Assembly (NCBI GenBank): GCA_910587395.1
Contig: CAJULJ010000009.1
Location: forward strand, 34,567-72,130
Direction of reading: 5' to 3'
DNA length: 37,564 bases
Origin: an uncultured Oscillospiraceae bacterium
Lineage (GTDB): Bacteria > Bacillota > Clostridia > Oscillospirales > Oscillospiraceae
Positions 23,593 through 31,915 of the stretch are shown here, in pieces. The position numbers were made by a program, and so were the translations under genes. Below the pieces are notes generated by a model, which was given only the letters and a program-made list of their open reading frames with translations, made no database searches and was not told the origin of the DNA. Every line of letters begins with the position of its first letter. Position 1 is the first letter of the stretch.

Positions 23593-24474
23593 CTAATTGT
23601 TGCCGGGGTCGGCCATGAAGGCCAGCAGTTCGTCCCGCTTCCGGTCCAGATAGGCTCCCCACGCTTCGCCGTCCACAAAGGGGTTGGGGCCGTCCGGGTC
23701 GGCCTGCCGCCGGCGGAGGCGGCCCAGGGTGTCGTTGTTGACGCAGTGGTTGCCCAGGAACACCTCCACCCTCTGCTCCCGCACCTTGGCCAGAGAGTCC
23801 AGATAGGTCCGGCGGGTCTTGAACTCCGGGTCGCCGGTCTCAATGAGATAGTCTTTTTGCAGGGTGTTGAAGCCGAAGCCGCCGTAATAGCCGCACCGCT
23901 TCACACCCTGGGGGCCCTCCGCGTCGAAGAAAATCGCGGCGCAGCCCTCGGTGTGGCCGGGTACCATGTAAAAGGTCATGGTGGTATTGCCGAAGGTGAG
24001 CACATCCCCGTCCTTGATCTCGTAGTCGGGAACGAACAGCTCGTCGCAATCATTATGGGTATCCTGGATGAAGGACAGCTCCGGCCGCTCCCGGTACATC
24101 CGGGCGTCCGGCTTCCCCAGGTACAGCTTGGAACCGAACATCCGCCGGAAGAAGTTTGCCGCGCCGATGTGGTCCAGGTGGCCGTGGGAGTGGATGATCC
24201 ACTTTACGTCGGAGGGCTTGAAGCCCGCCTCCCAGATGGCGTTCACCAGCATGGCCGACGCCCCGCAGTTGCCGCTGTCGATGAGCAGCAGGCCGCTGCC
24301 GGTGTCGATGAGATGGACGCACACCCAGCTGTCCCCCACATACCAGACGTTTCCGTAGATCTGAAAGGGGTGCACATACCGCCCCTCCTGGTCCAGCCAG
24401 ATGCCGGACATGGGGTCGGCCTTCAGCGCCTCCCGCCGGGCCAGATATTCCTCATAGCTCTGCCGGATACTCAC
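23593..24474 (-). CDS. MBL-fold metallo-hydrolase (B3-like)
   Basis: A 293-residue metallo-beta-lactamase-fold hydrolase. The di-zinc motif HxHxDH is H97-G-H99-L-D101-H102, and a third-site histidine is H174 (VPGHTEG). The N-terminal pattern (NVWYVGDSWVCVHLID, LLLIDSG) is like subclass B3 or lactonase-type members. There is no signal peptide, so an antibiotic-resistance role is unlikely and a cytoplasmic lactone or ester substrate is more plausible. Aldaric acids readily form 1,4- and 6,3-lactones, so a lactonase feeding the dehydratases is a reasonable guess. The start is GTG at 24474, overlapping the previous stop as GTGA, so translation is coupled to the alpha/beta hydrolase. Confidence 0.82.
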   Translation of the reverse strand: MSIRQSYEEYLARREALKADPMSGIWLDQEGRYVHPFQIYGNVWYVGDSWVCVHLIDTGSGLLLIDSGNCGASAMLVNAIWEAGFKPSDVKWIIHSHGHLDHIGAANFFRRMFGSKLYLGKPDARMYRERPELSFIQDTHNDCDELFVPDYEIKDGDVLTFGNTTMTFYMVPGHTEGCAAIFFDAEGPQGVKRCGYYGGFGFNTLQKDYLIETGDPEFKTRRTYLDSLAKVREQRVEVFLGNHCVNNDTLGRLRRRQADPDGPNPFVDGEAWGAYLDRKRDELLAFMADPGNN

Positions 24475-25400
24475 GTTCCTTCTCCCTTCAGGTGCCTGTT
24501 GAAAAAGTCCAGAATGACCTGCTTGGTCATGGGCTGGAACAGCTCCCGGGTACCGTGGCCGCCGTTTTTCACGATGTACAGGTCCGCCCGGTCCTCAAAC
24601 CCGGCTTCCACGATCCGCCGGTAGAAATCCTCGCTGATCTCCACGGACACCAGCGGGTCCTGGTCGCCGTGGAGAATGGTGATGGGGCACATCTTCTCGC
24701 TCATGGAGAAAATGGGGCTGGCGTCGTCGCTGCGCTCCAGCATGGTGGCCTCGTCGCCCCCCAGCAGGGCTCCGCCGTGGGTCTCCCCCAGGCTGTGCCA
24801 GCGGTGGGCGGGATTCTTGAAGTTTTCCACCTCGATCTCGTTGCAGCGGCGGATGTCCACCGGGCCGAACATGTCCACCGCCGCCTGCACCTCGCTGAGC
24901 TGGTCGCCCCACTCGCCGGTGTCATATCCGTCGGTGTTCATCGCCATCCAGGCGGACAAATGCCCGCCCGCAGACCGGCCGATGGTGCCCACATGCCTCG
25001 GGTCGATGCCGTATTCATCGGCGTGGGCGCGGAGGAAGCGCACCGCCGTCTTACAGTCGATGAGCTGGTCGGGGAAATGGCCCTGGGCGCTGCTGCGGTA
25101 GTAGATGCAGGCCACGGCGTAGCCCGCCTCGGCCAGAAACTCCATCTCCGCCGCCATCAGGTTCTTGTCGCACCCCCGCCAGCCCGCGCCGTTGATCCAC
25201 ACGATCAGCGGCTGACGTCCGGTGCTCACCTCGTCGTCCGCGCCGCTGGCCAGGCGCATCTCGCTGTTGCCGTTCTGAGCCATGAGGGACAGGTGCAGGT
25301 CCAGGGGCCTGCCCTCCAGGTCCTTCACCTGGGAGTAGCAGATGTTGTCGATGAAATTGATGCTGCGGCGCTCCTGGCCCGGGTCGATGATGTAGCGCAT
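24471..25400 (-). CDS. Alpha/beta hydrolase (BD-FAE-like esterase)
   Basis: A 309-residue serine hydrolase. An oxyanion-hole strand ends in VWINGAGWRG (in place of HGGG), the nucleophile elbow is GRSAGG with S143, the acid is in HGDQDPLV and the histidine in NGGHGTR. This is the layout of BD-FAE-type acetyl/feruloyl esterases and related carboxylesterases. It has no signal peptide and so acts on an imported substrate. The long frame continuing upstream to 26252 is an out-of-register reading of the preceding hydrolase. The ATG at 25400 has only a modest ribosome-binding site (TTGGGA). It is 29 bp after another hydrolase and overlaps the MBL gene by four bases. Confidence 0.85.
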   Translation of the reverse strand: MRYIIDPGQERRSINFIDNICYSQVKDLEGRPLDLHLSLMAQNGNSEMRLASGADDEVSTGRQPLIVWINGAGWRGCDKNLMAAEMEFLAEAGYAVACIYYRSSAQGHFPDQLIDCKTAVRFLRAHADEYGIDPRHVGTIGRSAGGHLSAWMAMNTDGYDTGEWGDQLSEVQAAVDMFGPVDIRRCNEIEVENFKNPAHRWHSLGETHGGALLGGDEATMLERSDDASPIFSMSEKMCPITILHGDQDPLVSVEISEDFYRRIVEAGFEDRADLYIVKNGGHGTRELFQPMTKQVILDFFNRHLKGEGT

Positions 25401-25429
25401 GTGTTGATCCCAACCTTTGTGTTCAGATT

Positions 25430-26341
25430 TTAGAGGCTCGCGCTCCGGATGGAGCGGGAAATGAGCTCCGCCCCCTCCTGCCAGTGCTCCATGAAGTGGG
25501 GGATGAAGCCGTGGACGGCCCCCATGAACCGCCGCATGGTCACCTCCACACCCAGGGACGCCAGCCTGCGGCCGAACTCCTCGTTCTGGAAACGGAAGGG
25601 GCACTCTCCGGCGGAGCAGATCACCGTGCGGGGGAACTTGGACAGCAGCTCGTCGGGAAGAGAGGCCTGATAGAAGAAGGGATCGCGCATCAGCTCCTCG
25701 TCCCCGTCCATCAGCAGGTCTGTGAAGGCGGTGCTCCGCATCTCGGGCTCCAGCCAGTACTCGTCCTTGTCCGCCACCGCCTTCAAATCGTATATCATTT
25801 CGCTGGGGCCATAGCCGTTCACCACCAAGCAGTAGGGGCACTCCCCGTTCTCCGCCGCCTTTGCCGCCGCGGCCACCGCCAGCGTGCCGCCCGCGCTGTA
25901 GCCGCCGATGGAGATGCGCTTGGGGTCGCAGTCCCACTCCTTGCAGTGGGCGTAGACGTACCGGCCCACCGCCCGGCACTGGTCCAGGCACACCGGCCAG
26001 GGGGCCTCGTCGGACAGGGTGTAGTCGTTCACGTCCACCACCACGCCCTGGATGGCGTCGGCAAGCCACGCGCTCCACAGGGAGTCGTTGATCTGATGGG
26101 GGCAGACGAAGCCGCCGCCATGGATATTGATATGGACGGGACAGTTGGCCGTCCGGTTTTTCGCGGTGTAAATGTCGATGTGATAGCCGTAGCCGTCCTC
26201 CGGCGGCATATCCACACCCTCGGACGTGGCCAGATCCGCGAAGGGGTAACACTCCTCGGGGTACTTGAACTCGCCATGGAACTTGGTGCTGCCCTTCAAA
26301 TAGGCCCCCATACGGGCCTTACGATCTGCGGAAAGTGCCAT
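25430..26341 (-). CDS. Alpha/beta hydrolase, HSL-type (HGGGF)
   Basis: A 303-residue esterase of the hormone-sensitive-lipase group. The oxyanion-hole motif HGGGF is at residues 74-78, the nucleophile S149 is in GYSAGG, and the histidine is in GAVHGFIPHF near 280. No export signal. It is unrelated in detail to the next hydrolase, so the pair is not a recent duplication. The ATG at 26341 has AAAGGA nine bases upstream. It follows tctA by 49 bp in the same transcript, including a small CCGCC/GGCGG hairpin at 26360-26373. Together with the next two genes it suggests that the imported compound is an ester or lactone of a sugar acid (inference). Confidence 0.87.
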   Translation of the reverse strand: MALSADRKARMGAYLKGSTKFHGEFKYPEECYPFADLATSEGVDMPPEDGYGYHIDIYTAKNRTANCPVHINIHGGGFVCPHQINDSLWSAWLADAIQGVVVDVNDYTLSDEAPWPVCLDQCRAVGRYVYAHCKEWDCDPKRISIGGYSAGGTLAVAAAAKAAENGECPYCLVVNGYGPSEMIYDLKAVADKDEYWLEPEMRSTAFTDLLMDGDEELMRDPFFYQASLPDELLSKFPRTVICSAGECPFRFQNEEFGRRLASLGVEVTMRRFMGAVHGFIPHFMEHWQEGAELISRSIRSASL

Positions 26342-26390
26342 ATTTATCATTCCTTTCTGCCGCCGGAAGGCGGTCACGGTTTATAGTTAC

Positions 26391-27884
26391 TTATACCTTG
26401 GCCGAGCGGGCCTTCTTGATCTGCTTGGTGATGACGGGGCCGATCACGCTGAACACGGCGATGAGGATGAAGATCAGGGAGATCGGACGGGTGAGGAAGG
26501 TGGTCATGTCGCCGCGGGCGTAGGAGCAGCCCATACGGAAATAGCTTTCGATCTTGCCACCCAAAATGAACGATAGCATCATGGGAGTAGTGGGCATCTT
26601 AAAGGCGTCCATAATAATGCCCAACGCGCCGAAGCCCAACACCAGGTACACGCTGAACATGGAGGTGGTGGAAGTGAACGCGCCCATCAGACACAGTACC
26701 AGAATGGAGCCGAACAAATAGTGATAGGGGGCCTTCAGCAAATACGGGAACCAGCGCTTGGTAAGCACCTCGGTGATAAAGACGAGAATGGCGGATACCA
26801 GCACGATCAGGAAGATCAGCGCCGCCAGGTCGGGATTCTGCTGGATGAACATGGGACCAGGCTGAAGGCCCTTGATGGTCATGGCAGACAGCAGCAGCAC
26901 GGTGGTGGCGTCGCCGGGAATGCCCAAGGAGATCATGGGGATCAGCGCACCGCCCACACCGGCGTTGTTAGACACCTCGGTAGCCCAAACACCCGGCTCA
27001 TAGCCGGTGCCGAACAGCTCAGGGTGCTTGTCCATCTTCTTAGCCTGACCATAGGCAATCAAGTTAGAGATGCCGGCGCCCATACCGGGCAGGAATCCGA
27101 TAAACAGGCCGATGAGGAAGGACACCACAATATTCCGGGCATTGTCAGTAAAGTCCTTCAAAGTGAGTCCAAACCCTCCCAAGGTGCTCTTATCCACCTC
27201 GGGCATCTTCTGGTCGCCCTTGGCAAAGCTGGTGGCCACCTGCTGCACAGCAAACAAGCCCATCAGTAGGCAAACCATATTGATGCCACCGTACAGATTG
27301 GAGTTGTTGAAGGTAAAACGCAGCTGGTTGGTGACCAGGTCGCCGCCAACGCATGACAGGAACAGGCCAATAAAGGCGGACAGCAGGCCCTTATAGATGG
27401 AACCGTTGGACAGGCCCACCACCATGGTGATGGCCATCAGGCACAGGGAGAAGTACTCCCAGGGACCCAGCATCAGGGCGATGTCTGCGATGGCACCAGA
27501 GCACATCATGGCCACCAAAATGGACAGCGCCGTGCCCATAAAGGAGGCAGTAATGCCAATAGACAGCGCCTTTGCCGCCTGACCCTTCTTAGTCATGGGG
27601 TAGCCATCATAGCAGGTTGCTACAGAAGATGCGGAACCGGGGATGCCGATGAGCACGGCGGAGATGAATGAGCCGGACACCCCACCCACAAACATAGCTA
27701 CCAGCATGGAGAAGCTCAGCTCAGTGCTCAGTGCAAAACAAATTGGCAGCAGCAACGTAATACCCAAGCCGCCGTTCAGCCCGGGAATGGCACCCAGGAT
27801 GCAGCCCACCAAAGCGCACAGATACATCATGATGAAATTGGTGGGTTGGGACAGGGTGGTCAATGCATTTAAATAAGCTTCCAT
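26391..27884 (-). CDS. tctA: Tripartite tricarboxylate transporter, large permease subunit TctA
   Basis: A 497-residue membrane protein with about 11-12 helices. The TctA marks are GCILGAIPGLNGGLGITLLLP near the N-terminus, VSGSFISAVLIGIPGSASSVAT, and in the second half FIGFLPGMGAGISNLIAYG with the LGIPGDATT loop. It forms the secondary transport channel with TctB, fed by the lipoprotein TctC, usually for di- or tricarboxylates. The gene context here points to glucarate or galactarate (inference). AGGAGGT lies eight bases before the ATG at 27884. The gap to tctB is 18 bp. Confidence 0.93.
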   Translation of the reverse strand: MEAYLNALTTLSQPTNFIMMYLCALVGCILGAIPGLNGGLGITLLLPICFALSTELSFSMLVAMFVGGVSGSFISAVLIGIPGSASSVATCYDGYPMTKKGQAAKALSIGITASFMGTALSILVAMMCSGAIADIALMLGPWEYFSLCLMAITMVVGLSNGSIYKGLLSAFIGLFLSCVGGDLVTNQLRFTFNNSNLYGGINMVCLLMGLFAVQQVATSFAKGDQKMPEVDKSTLGGFGLTLKDFTDNARNIVVSFLIGLFIGFLPGMGAGISNLIAYGQAKKMDKHPELFGTGYEPGVWATEVSNNAGVGGALIPMISLGIPGDATTVLLLSAMTIKGLQPGPMFIQQNPDLAALIFLIVLVSAILVFITEVLTKRWFPYLLKAPYHYLFGSILVLCLMGAFTSTTSMFSVYLVLGFGALGIIMDAFKMPTTPMMLSFILGGKIESYFRMGCSYARGDMTTFLTRPISLIFILIAVFSVIGPVITKQIKKARSAKV

Positions 27885-27902
27885 ATTCACTTACCTCCTT
27901 GC

Positions 27903-28388
27903 TTATGGCATTTTGATTCCCACGCTCTTCCAAAGAGTGCCGGAAGGCAAGGGGATGTGGAAGCCCCGGGTAAAACCAAAATAGCAGATACTGGCCAAGC
28001 CAATGGCCAGAATAACAGCAAAGGGAATATTGATTTTTTTATCCCCTTTGAGGGTCCAGAAAAACAAAAACAGGCACATCATAGCAGCGATCCAGAAACC
28101 AATAAAGTTCATCATGAAACAGAAAAACAGTACTTCCACGATGATGATAAGCATCCGAATCCAGCCTGCCTTATCCAGATAGGGCTTGCCGTCATCCTTG
28201 GGTCCGTCAAAAATCATGGAGAGCACCGCAAACACGGCGATGCCTCCAGCGGAGATGAAGGGAAACAGCTTAGGCCCCGGCTCGTTGGACACCATCCGCT
28301 CGGGGATCATGGTAGTCTGCCACGCAATGAAGGCGGCCAGAAGCAGAGCGAGTGTCCCCATTAGGTAGGTTCGATTCATTTTCTTCAT
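27903..28388 (-). CDS. tctB: Tripartite tricarboxylate transporter, small subunit TctB
   Basis: A 161-residue protein with four predicted membrane helices: about 7-24, 45-62, 74-100 and 110-135. The family pattern EPGPKLFPFISAGGIAV follows the first helix, and GFWIAAMMCLFLFFW forms the third. It pairs with TctA in the membrane. The ATG at 28388 has GAGG seven bases upstream. A strong hairpin lies between it and tctC, which would let the binding protein be made in excess. Confidence 0.88.
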   Translation of the reverse strand: MKKMNRTYLMGTLALLLAAFIAWQTTMIPERMVSNEPGPKLFPFISAGGIAVFAVLSMIFDGPKDDGKPYLDKAGWIRMLIIIVEVLFFCFMMNFIGFWIAAMMCLFLFFWTLKGDKKINIPFAVILAIGLASICYFGFTRGFHIPLPSGTLWKSVGIKMP

Positions 28389-28415
28389 ATTTCAACCTCG
28401 CTTTCTTGTTAAAGA

Positions 28416-28444
28416 GGCCCGGCTGGTGCAAGCCCAGCCGGGCC
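28416..28444 (-). terminator. Hairpin/attenuator between tctC and tctB
   Basis: An 11-bp perfect stem (GGCCCGGCTGG at 28416-28426 with CCAGCCGGGCC at 28434-28444) and a 7-nt loop, followed on the minus strand by the weak tract CTCTTT. A leaky terminator or 3'-end stabiliser of the tctC message is likely. Confidence 0.7.
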
Positions 28445-28485
28445 TTTTCCCCGTGCCGTCAAATCACAGCCCGTTTGACCTCAGT

Positions 28486-29586
28486 TTAGCGAGCATAGAT
28501 GCCCATGCCCTTGACGGCTTCCTCATTGGTAACCCACTCCTTATCAAAGGCCGCCTGAGTCTCCTCATAATCGCGCTTATCAATGTAGGTTACCATCTGC
28601 TTGTTGCCATCGATGAATGACTGCACGTCCACACACTTGTTAACAGTCTCGTTAATGACTTTGGCAATGTCATCGGGCAGATCCTTGGGTGCCCACAGGT
28701 AATAGTTAGAGTCATAATTATAACTGATACCCTGCTCGGCGGCAGTTTTGAAGCTCTCGGGCAGAGGCTCACCCATCAACTCACTCATATTTTCCAAGTT
28801 GGCAATGCTGGGGGCCATAGTACCCAGAATTGTCAACTTGCCATCGGCTTCATAGGCGATGCCGTTGGGCACAGAGCAGTTAGCCATATCAATGGAGCCA
28901 GAGGCGGTCTGGGTTAGCTTGTCGGCCTCGGAACCGCACTGCACCCAGTTGACCTGATCAGACAGACCCGGCTTGATGCCCTCAATCACGCCGCGGAGCA
29001 TAACTTGGGAGGCACCGCCCAAGGTGCACCCGACAACCAGCTCGCCGGGATGGGCCTCGATGTACTCACCCAGTTCGGACAGATTCTTAAAGGGGGCGTC
29101 AGGCTTGGCGATAATGACCTGAGGACCACCCACGTTCACCAAAGCCACCGTCTTGTAATCATCCTTTGGGCTAACGTTGGAGGTACCAGCCATGTACTCG
29201 ATCTGGGCACCACCATGATGGACCAAAAAGTGCGTACCATCGGGATCGGCGTTCTTGGCGTTTTCGCGGCCCACCTCGGTGGTATCGTAGTTAGTAACCA
29301 CGAAGTTGACGCCGGGGCAGACCTCGCCGAGAGCCTGGGTTAGGTAGCGGGTGTACAGATCGGTGCCGCCGCCGGCCTTGGCGGGAACATCGATATACAC
29401 GGTGGTGCCGGAGGGCCAGACGTCGTTGATGGTCAGCTCGGCGTCGTCGCCGTTGCCGCTCTCGGGAGGGTTGGAGCTGGTGTCCTCGGGAGCCTTGGAG
29501 GTGGTATCGCCGGTGTCGTTGCCGCAGGCAGCGAGGCTGAAGCACATGGCGCCGGCCAGCAGGAGCGCGAGCAGTCTCTTTTTCAT
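28486..29586 (-). CDS. tctC: TctC/Bug-type solute-binding lipoprotein
   Basis: A 366-residue extracytoplasmic binding protein. Residues 1-21 form a lipoprotein signal peptide with lipobox LAAC (Cys21), followed by a low-complexity Asp/Ser/Pro linker to about 45. The mature domain starts with VWPSGTTVYIDVPAKAGGGTDLYTRYL, the Bug-family pattern in which the PAKAGGGTD loop holds a ligand carboxylate. Bug proteins bind carboxylates, here presumably an aldarate. The ATG at 29586 has AAGGGG eight bases upstream. It is the first gene of the catabolic operon, with a TTGTAA-17-TATGAT promoter, an inverted repeat in the leader and possible activator sites upstream. Confidence 0.92.
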   Translation of the reverse strand: MKKRLLALLLAGAMCFSLAACGNDTGDTTSKAPEDTSSNPPESGNGDDAELTINDVWPSGTTVYIDVPAKAGGGTDLYTRYLTQALGEVCPGVNFVVTNYDTTEVGRENAKNADPDGTHFLVHHGGAQIEYMAGTSNVSPKDDYKTVALVNVGGPQVIIAKPDAPFKNLSELGEYIEAHPGELVVGCTLGGASQVMLRGVIEGIKPGLSDQVNWVQCGSEADKLTQTASGSIDMANCSVPNGIAYEADGKLTILGTMAPSIANLENMSELMGEPLPESFKTAAEQGISYNYDSNYYLWAPKDLPDDIAKVINETVNKCVDVQSFIDGNKQMVTYIDKRDYEETQAAFDKEWVTNEEAVKGMGIYAR

Positions 29587-29614
29587 AATTTCTTCCCCTT
29601 TTCGTTTGATTGCC

Positions 29615-29634
29615 GTTCAGGTTTGCTCCTGAAC
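29615..29634 (-). promoter_or_regulatory. Inverted repeat in the tctC leader (candidate operator)
   Basis: GTTCAGG-6-CCTGAAC, seven-bp perfect arms, starting about seven bases after the predicted transcription start of tctC. It could be a repressor site or an RNA hairpin; the binding factor is unknown. Confidence 0.55.
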
Positions 29635-29647
29635 TGTTTACATTGCC

Positions 29648-29676
29648 ATCATACCGTATCTTACCCATTGTTACAA
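29648..29676 (-). promoter_or_regulatory. sigma-A promoter of the tct-hydrolase-gud operon
   Basis: Minus strand: TTGTAA (29676-29671), 17-bp spacer, TATGAT (29653-29648), about 60 bases before the tctC ATG. Confidence 0.7.
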
Positions 29677-29679
29677 TTC

Positions 29680-29695
29680 GCAAAACCGCAAAACC
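29680..29695 (-). repeat. Tandem 8-bp repeat next to the tctC -35 box
   Basis: GGTTTTGC occurs twice head-to-tail on the minus strand (29695-29688 and 29687-29680), ending three bases from the -35 hexamer. This is a good position for an activator contacting RNA polymerase. Confidence 0.5.
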
Positions 29696-29725
29696 GGCCG
29701 GCCGAATTTTGGAGAAGAACCTAAG

Positions 29726-29753
29726 ATTTCATTTTTTGCACCTTGAAATTTCA
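29726..29753. promoter_or_regulatory. Candidate upstream activator site of tctC (TGAAAT half-sites)
   Basis: ATTTCA at 29726-29731 and the perfect palindrome TGAAATTTCA at 29744-29753 lie 50-80 bases upstream of the tctC -35 box. The same half-site appears upstream of garD and garR. Confidence 0.5.
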
Positions 29754-29769
29754 CGCTTCTTTCACCGCC

Positions 29770-29811
29770 AAAAAAGGAATTCCCAGGTTCATCCGACCCT
29801 GGGAATTCCTT
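29770..29811 (-). terminator. Intrinsic terminator of the PrpR-like regulator gene
   Basis: A 14-bp perfect stem (29774-29787 with 29798-29811), 10-nt loop, then TTTTTT (29775-29770) on the minus strand, two bases after the stop. Confidence 0.9.
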
Positions 29812-29813
29812 CT

Positions 29814-31718
29814 TCAATAGGAAAAGTCCTTCTCGATTCCATACTTTTTCATCCGCCGCCACAGCGTGGTCTTGCTGACGCCCAGCTCAGCAGCCACCTT
29901 CTCCCGGTTCCCGTTGTGCCGGCGCAGCAGCTCCGCCAGCTCCACCGCCCGCTGATCCTTGTAGAGCACCACCTTTTCCGTTCCCGGCAGCAGGTTGGGC
30001 GTCACCTGCTCCAGCTGCTTTTTCAAAAACGCCTCGTCGATGCTCCGCTTCTCCGCCAGGAGCACGACGCGCTCGCACAGGCTGTCCATCTGGTCCAGAT
30101 TGCCCGGCCAGTCGTAGATCTCCACAAATTTGTAGGCCCCCTGGGTGGGGTGGAAATACCGCTTGAATTTTTCCTGCCACTTGTTCAGATACTGATCGAA
30201 CCAGTCCACCGCGTCCTCCCGGCGGCGGCGCAGGGGGGGCAGCTCCAGGCTGAGCACGTTCAGGGCGTAGTACAGGTCCCGGCGGAACTCCCCCTTCTCC
30301 ACCCGGGCGGCCAGGTTCACGTCGGTGGAGGCGATGACCCGCACGTCGGCGTCGGCGGGGCGGTTGGGCCCGTTGTGGAGGAATTTTCCCTGGATGAGGC
30401 TTTTCAGCTTGTACTGGGTCTCCATGGGCAGGGCCTCCACATGGCTGAGGTAGAGCGTGCCGCCCTGGGCCTGCTCCGCCATGCAGGCGGGGCTTCCCTT
30501 CTGGATGGTATAGTTGCCAAAGAGCATGTTGTCCAGCGTGTCCGCCTGCCACGCGCTGCAATCCAGGGGGACGAAGGCCCCGCCCCGGCGCACGCTGTCG
30601 TTGTGGACGCATTGGGCCAGAAAGCCCTTGCCCACCCCCGGCTCCCCCAGCAGCAGGATGGGGGCGGAGTATTGGGCCACCCGCCTGGCCAGCTCCAGGC
30701 ACTGCTTCATCTCCCTGCCGTTGGCCACCATCTTGTCAAAGGTGCGTTTGGCGATATACCCGCGCTGGTGCATCTCCCAGCGCAGCTTGCTGTCCATCTC
30801 AATGATGCGCCGGCTCTCCTGAATGGTGAACAGCGCGCCGGAGATCTCCCCATCCACCTGGATGGGGACGATATTCACCAGCACCATCTTCTGCCGGACG
30901 TTCAGCACCGTGGACTGGATCTCCATCCCCTCCGTCAGCACGCTCTCCAGCGTTTTGGCGGGCAGGTCGGACAGCACCTCGGTGGCGTGCCGGCCGATCA
31001 GCTCATTGGGCCGCTTCTCCAGCAGATTGCTGCCCGCACGGTTGACCCGGCGCACGATGCCGCTGCGGTCCGCCTGGATAATGCCGCTGAAGGTATAGGT
31101 CAGCATGGTCTCCATTTCGGCGCTGGCGCTCTTCTCCAGATCAATGGCATAGCACACGTGGGAGGCGATCTCCAGGGTGCGGCGCATCCCCTCCTCACTG
31201 GTATACAAAAACCGGCAGGGCAGGCCGCGGCGGTCCGCGTCCCGGCACACCAGGCTTCCGCCGATCACCGCCTGACAGCCGTCTGCCGCCGCCTGGGCCA
31301 CCGCGCCGGTCATCTCCTCGCTGTCCAGCACCATGTAGCTGCGCAGGTCGATCTGGAACAGGTCGTTGAAGCGGCTGGTGGCGCCGAACATGTTGGCGAA
31401 GCCGATCAGCCCCAGCACCGGCCGCTCACAGCCCAGCTCCGCCTTCAGCTCCAGGATGCTGGAGCCCAGCTCCTGGGTGGCCATGCGGATCTCAGTCACC
31501 GGAATCTTCACGCTGCGCCGGGCGATGCTGGCGTGAACCCCCCGGGCCACAATAAGGTCGCACCCCTGCTTCTCCAGCTCCCGCACCTTTCCACGGATCT
31601 GAGGGGTGGGCACGTACTCCACGCACACCGGGGTGATGTGCCCGATGCCCTCCCCGATCTCCGACCACACCAGGTCGCACATGTCCTGATAAGGGACCAA
31701 AAACGCCACTCTCGCCAC
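29814..31718 (-). CDS. PrpR-N / PAS / degenerate sigma-54-type AAA+ / Fis regulator
   Basis: A 634-residue transcriptional regulator. Residues 1-190 are a PrpR_N-like ligand domain (RVAFLVPYQDMCDLV, VARGVHASIARR). About 200-305 is a PAS domain (YTFSGIIQADRSGIVRRVNRA), 330-560 an NtrC-type AAA+ module, and 590-628 a Fis-type HTH (KVAAELGVSKTTLWRRMKKYG). The ATPase is damaged. Walker A GEPGVGKG (358-365) is present, but the GAFTGA loop expected after LFG (about 401) is missing, Walker B reads LYLSHVE instead of the usual LFLDEIGE, and the second arginine of FRxDLYYRLN is alanine. It therefore probably does not open sigma-54 promoters. The start is GTG at 31718 (AAAGGA upstream, promoter at 31753-31781). 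It likely controls the adjacent hexarate genes. Confidence 0.85.
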   Translation of the reverse strand: MARVAFLVPYQDMCDLVWSEIGEGIGHITPVCVEYVPTPQIRGKVRELEKQGCDLIVARGVHASIARRSVKIPVTEIRMATQELGSSILELKAELGCERPVLGLIGFANMFGATSRFNDLFQIDLRSYMVLDSEEMTGAVAQAAADGCQAVIGGSLVCRDADRRGLPCRFLYTSEEGMRRTLEIASHVCYAIDLEKSASAEMETMLTYTFSGIIQADRSGIVRRVNRAGSNLLEKRPNELIGRHATEVLSDLPAKTLESVLTEGMEIQSTVLNVRQKMVLVNIVPIQVDGEISGALFTIQESRRIIEMDSKLRWEMHQRGYIAKRTFDKMVANGREMKQCLELARRVAQYSAPILLLGEPGVGKGFLAQCVHNDSVRRGGAFVPLDCSAWQADTLDNMLFGNYTIQKGSPACMAEQAQGGTLYLSHVEALPMETQYKLKSLIQGKFLHNGPNRPADADVRVIASTDVNLAARVEKGEFRRDLYYALNVLSLELPPLRRRREDAVDWFDQYLNKWQEKFKRYFHPTQGAYKFVEIYDWPGNLDQMDSLCERVVLLAEKRSIDEAFLKKQLEQVTPNLLPGTEKVVLYKDQRAVELAELLRRHNGNREKVAAELGVSKTTLWRRMKKYGIEKDFSY

Positions 31719-31752
31719 CGCAAAACCATCCTTTCCGCTTTTTCTTCCCCCC

Positions 31753-31781
31753 ATTTTAACGTCCCGGCCGCCCTGTGTCAA
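31753..31781 (-). promoter_or_regulatory. sigma-A promoter of the PrpR-like regulator gene
   Basis: Minus strand: TTGACA (31781-31776), 17-bp spacer, TAAAAT (31758-31753). It supports the GTG start at 31718 and excludes the longer frame from 31805. Confidence 0.8.
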
Positions 31782-31810
31782 CCCTTTGCCCCCTCCGGGA
31801 TTCAAAAAAG

Positions 31811-31850
31811 TGAAACGTTCCTTTCTGGAAATGAAATTTTAGTATTTCAT
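31811..31850. promoter_or_regulatory. Candidate regulator-binding region between the regulator gene and garD
   Basis: Contains TGAAACG (31811-31817), TTTCTG (31822-31827) and a perfect inverted repeat ATGAAAT-6-ATTTCAT (31831-31850). It lies about 35-75 bases upstream of the garD -35 box and 30-70 bases upstream of the divergent regulator promoter, so one site could serve both genes. Confidence 0.6.
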
Positions 31851-31886
31851 CCAAGGGAAAGATTGATTCTTTGGTCCTTTCGCGCC

Positions 31887-31915
31887 TTGCGGTATCGCGT
31901 GAGATTTCTTATTAT
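31887..31915 (+). promoter_or_regulatory. sigma-A promoter of garD
   Basis: TTGCGG (31887-31892), 17-bp spacer, TATTAT (31910-31915). The same -35 hexamer and spacer are used by garR. Confidence 0.65.

Noticed and set aside
25401..26252. Upstream extension of the second alpha/beta hydrolase frame
   Set aside because: Out-of-register reading of the first hydrolase; the esterase similarity starts at the ATG at 25400.
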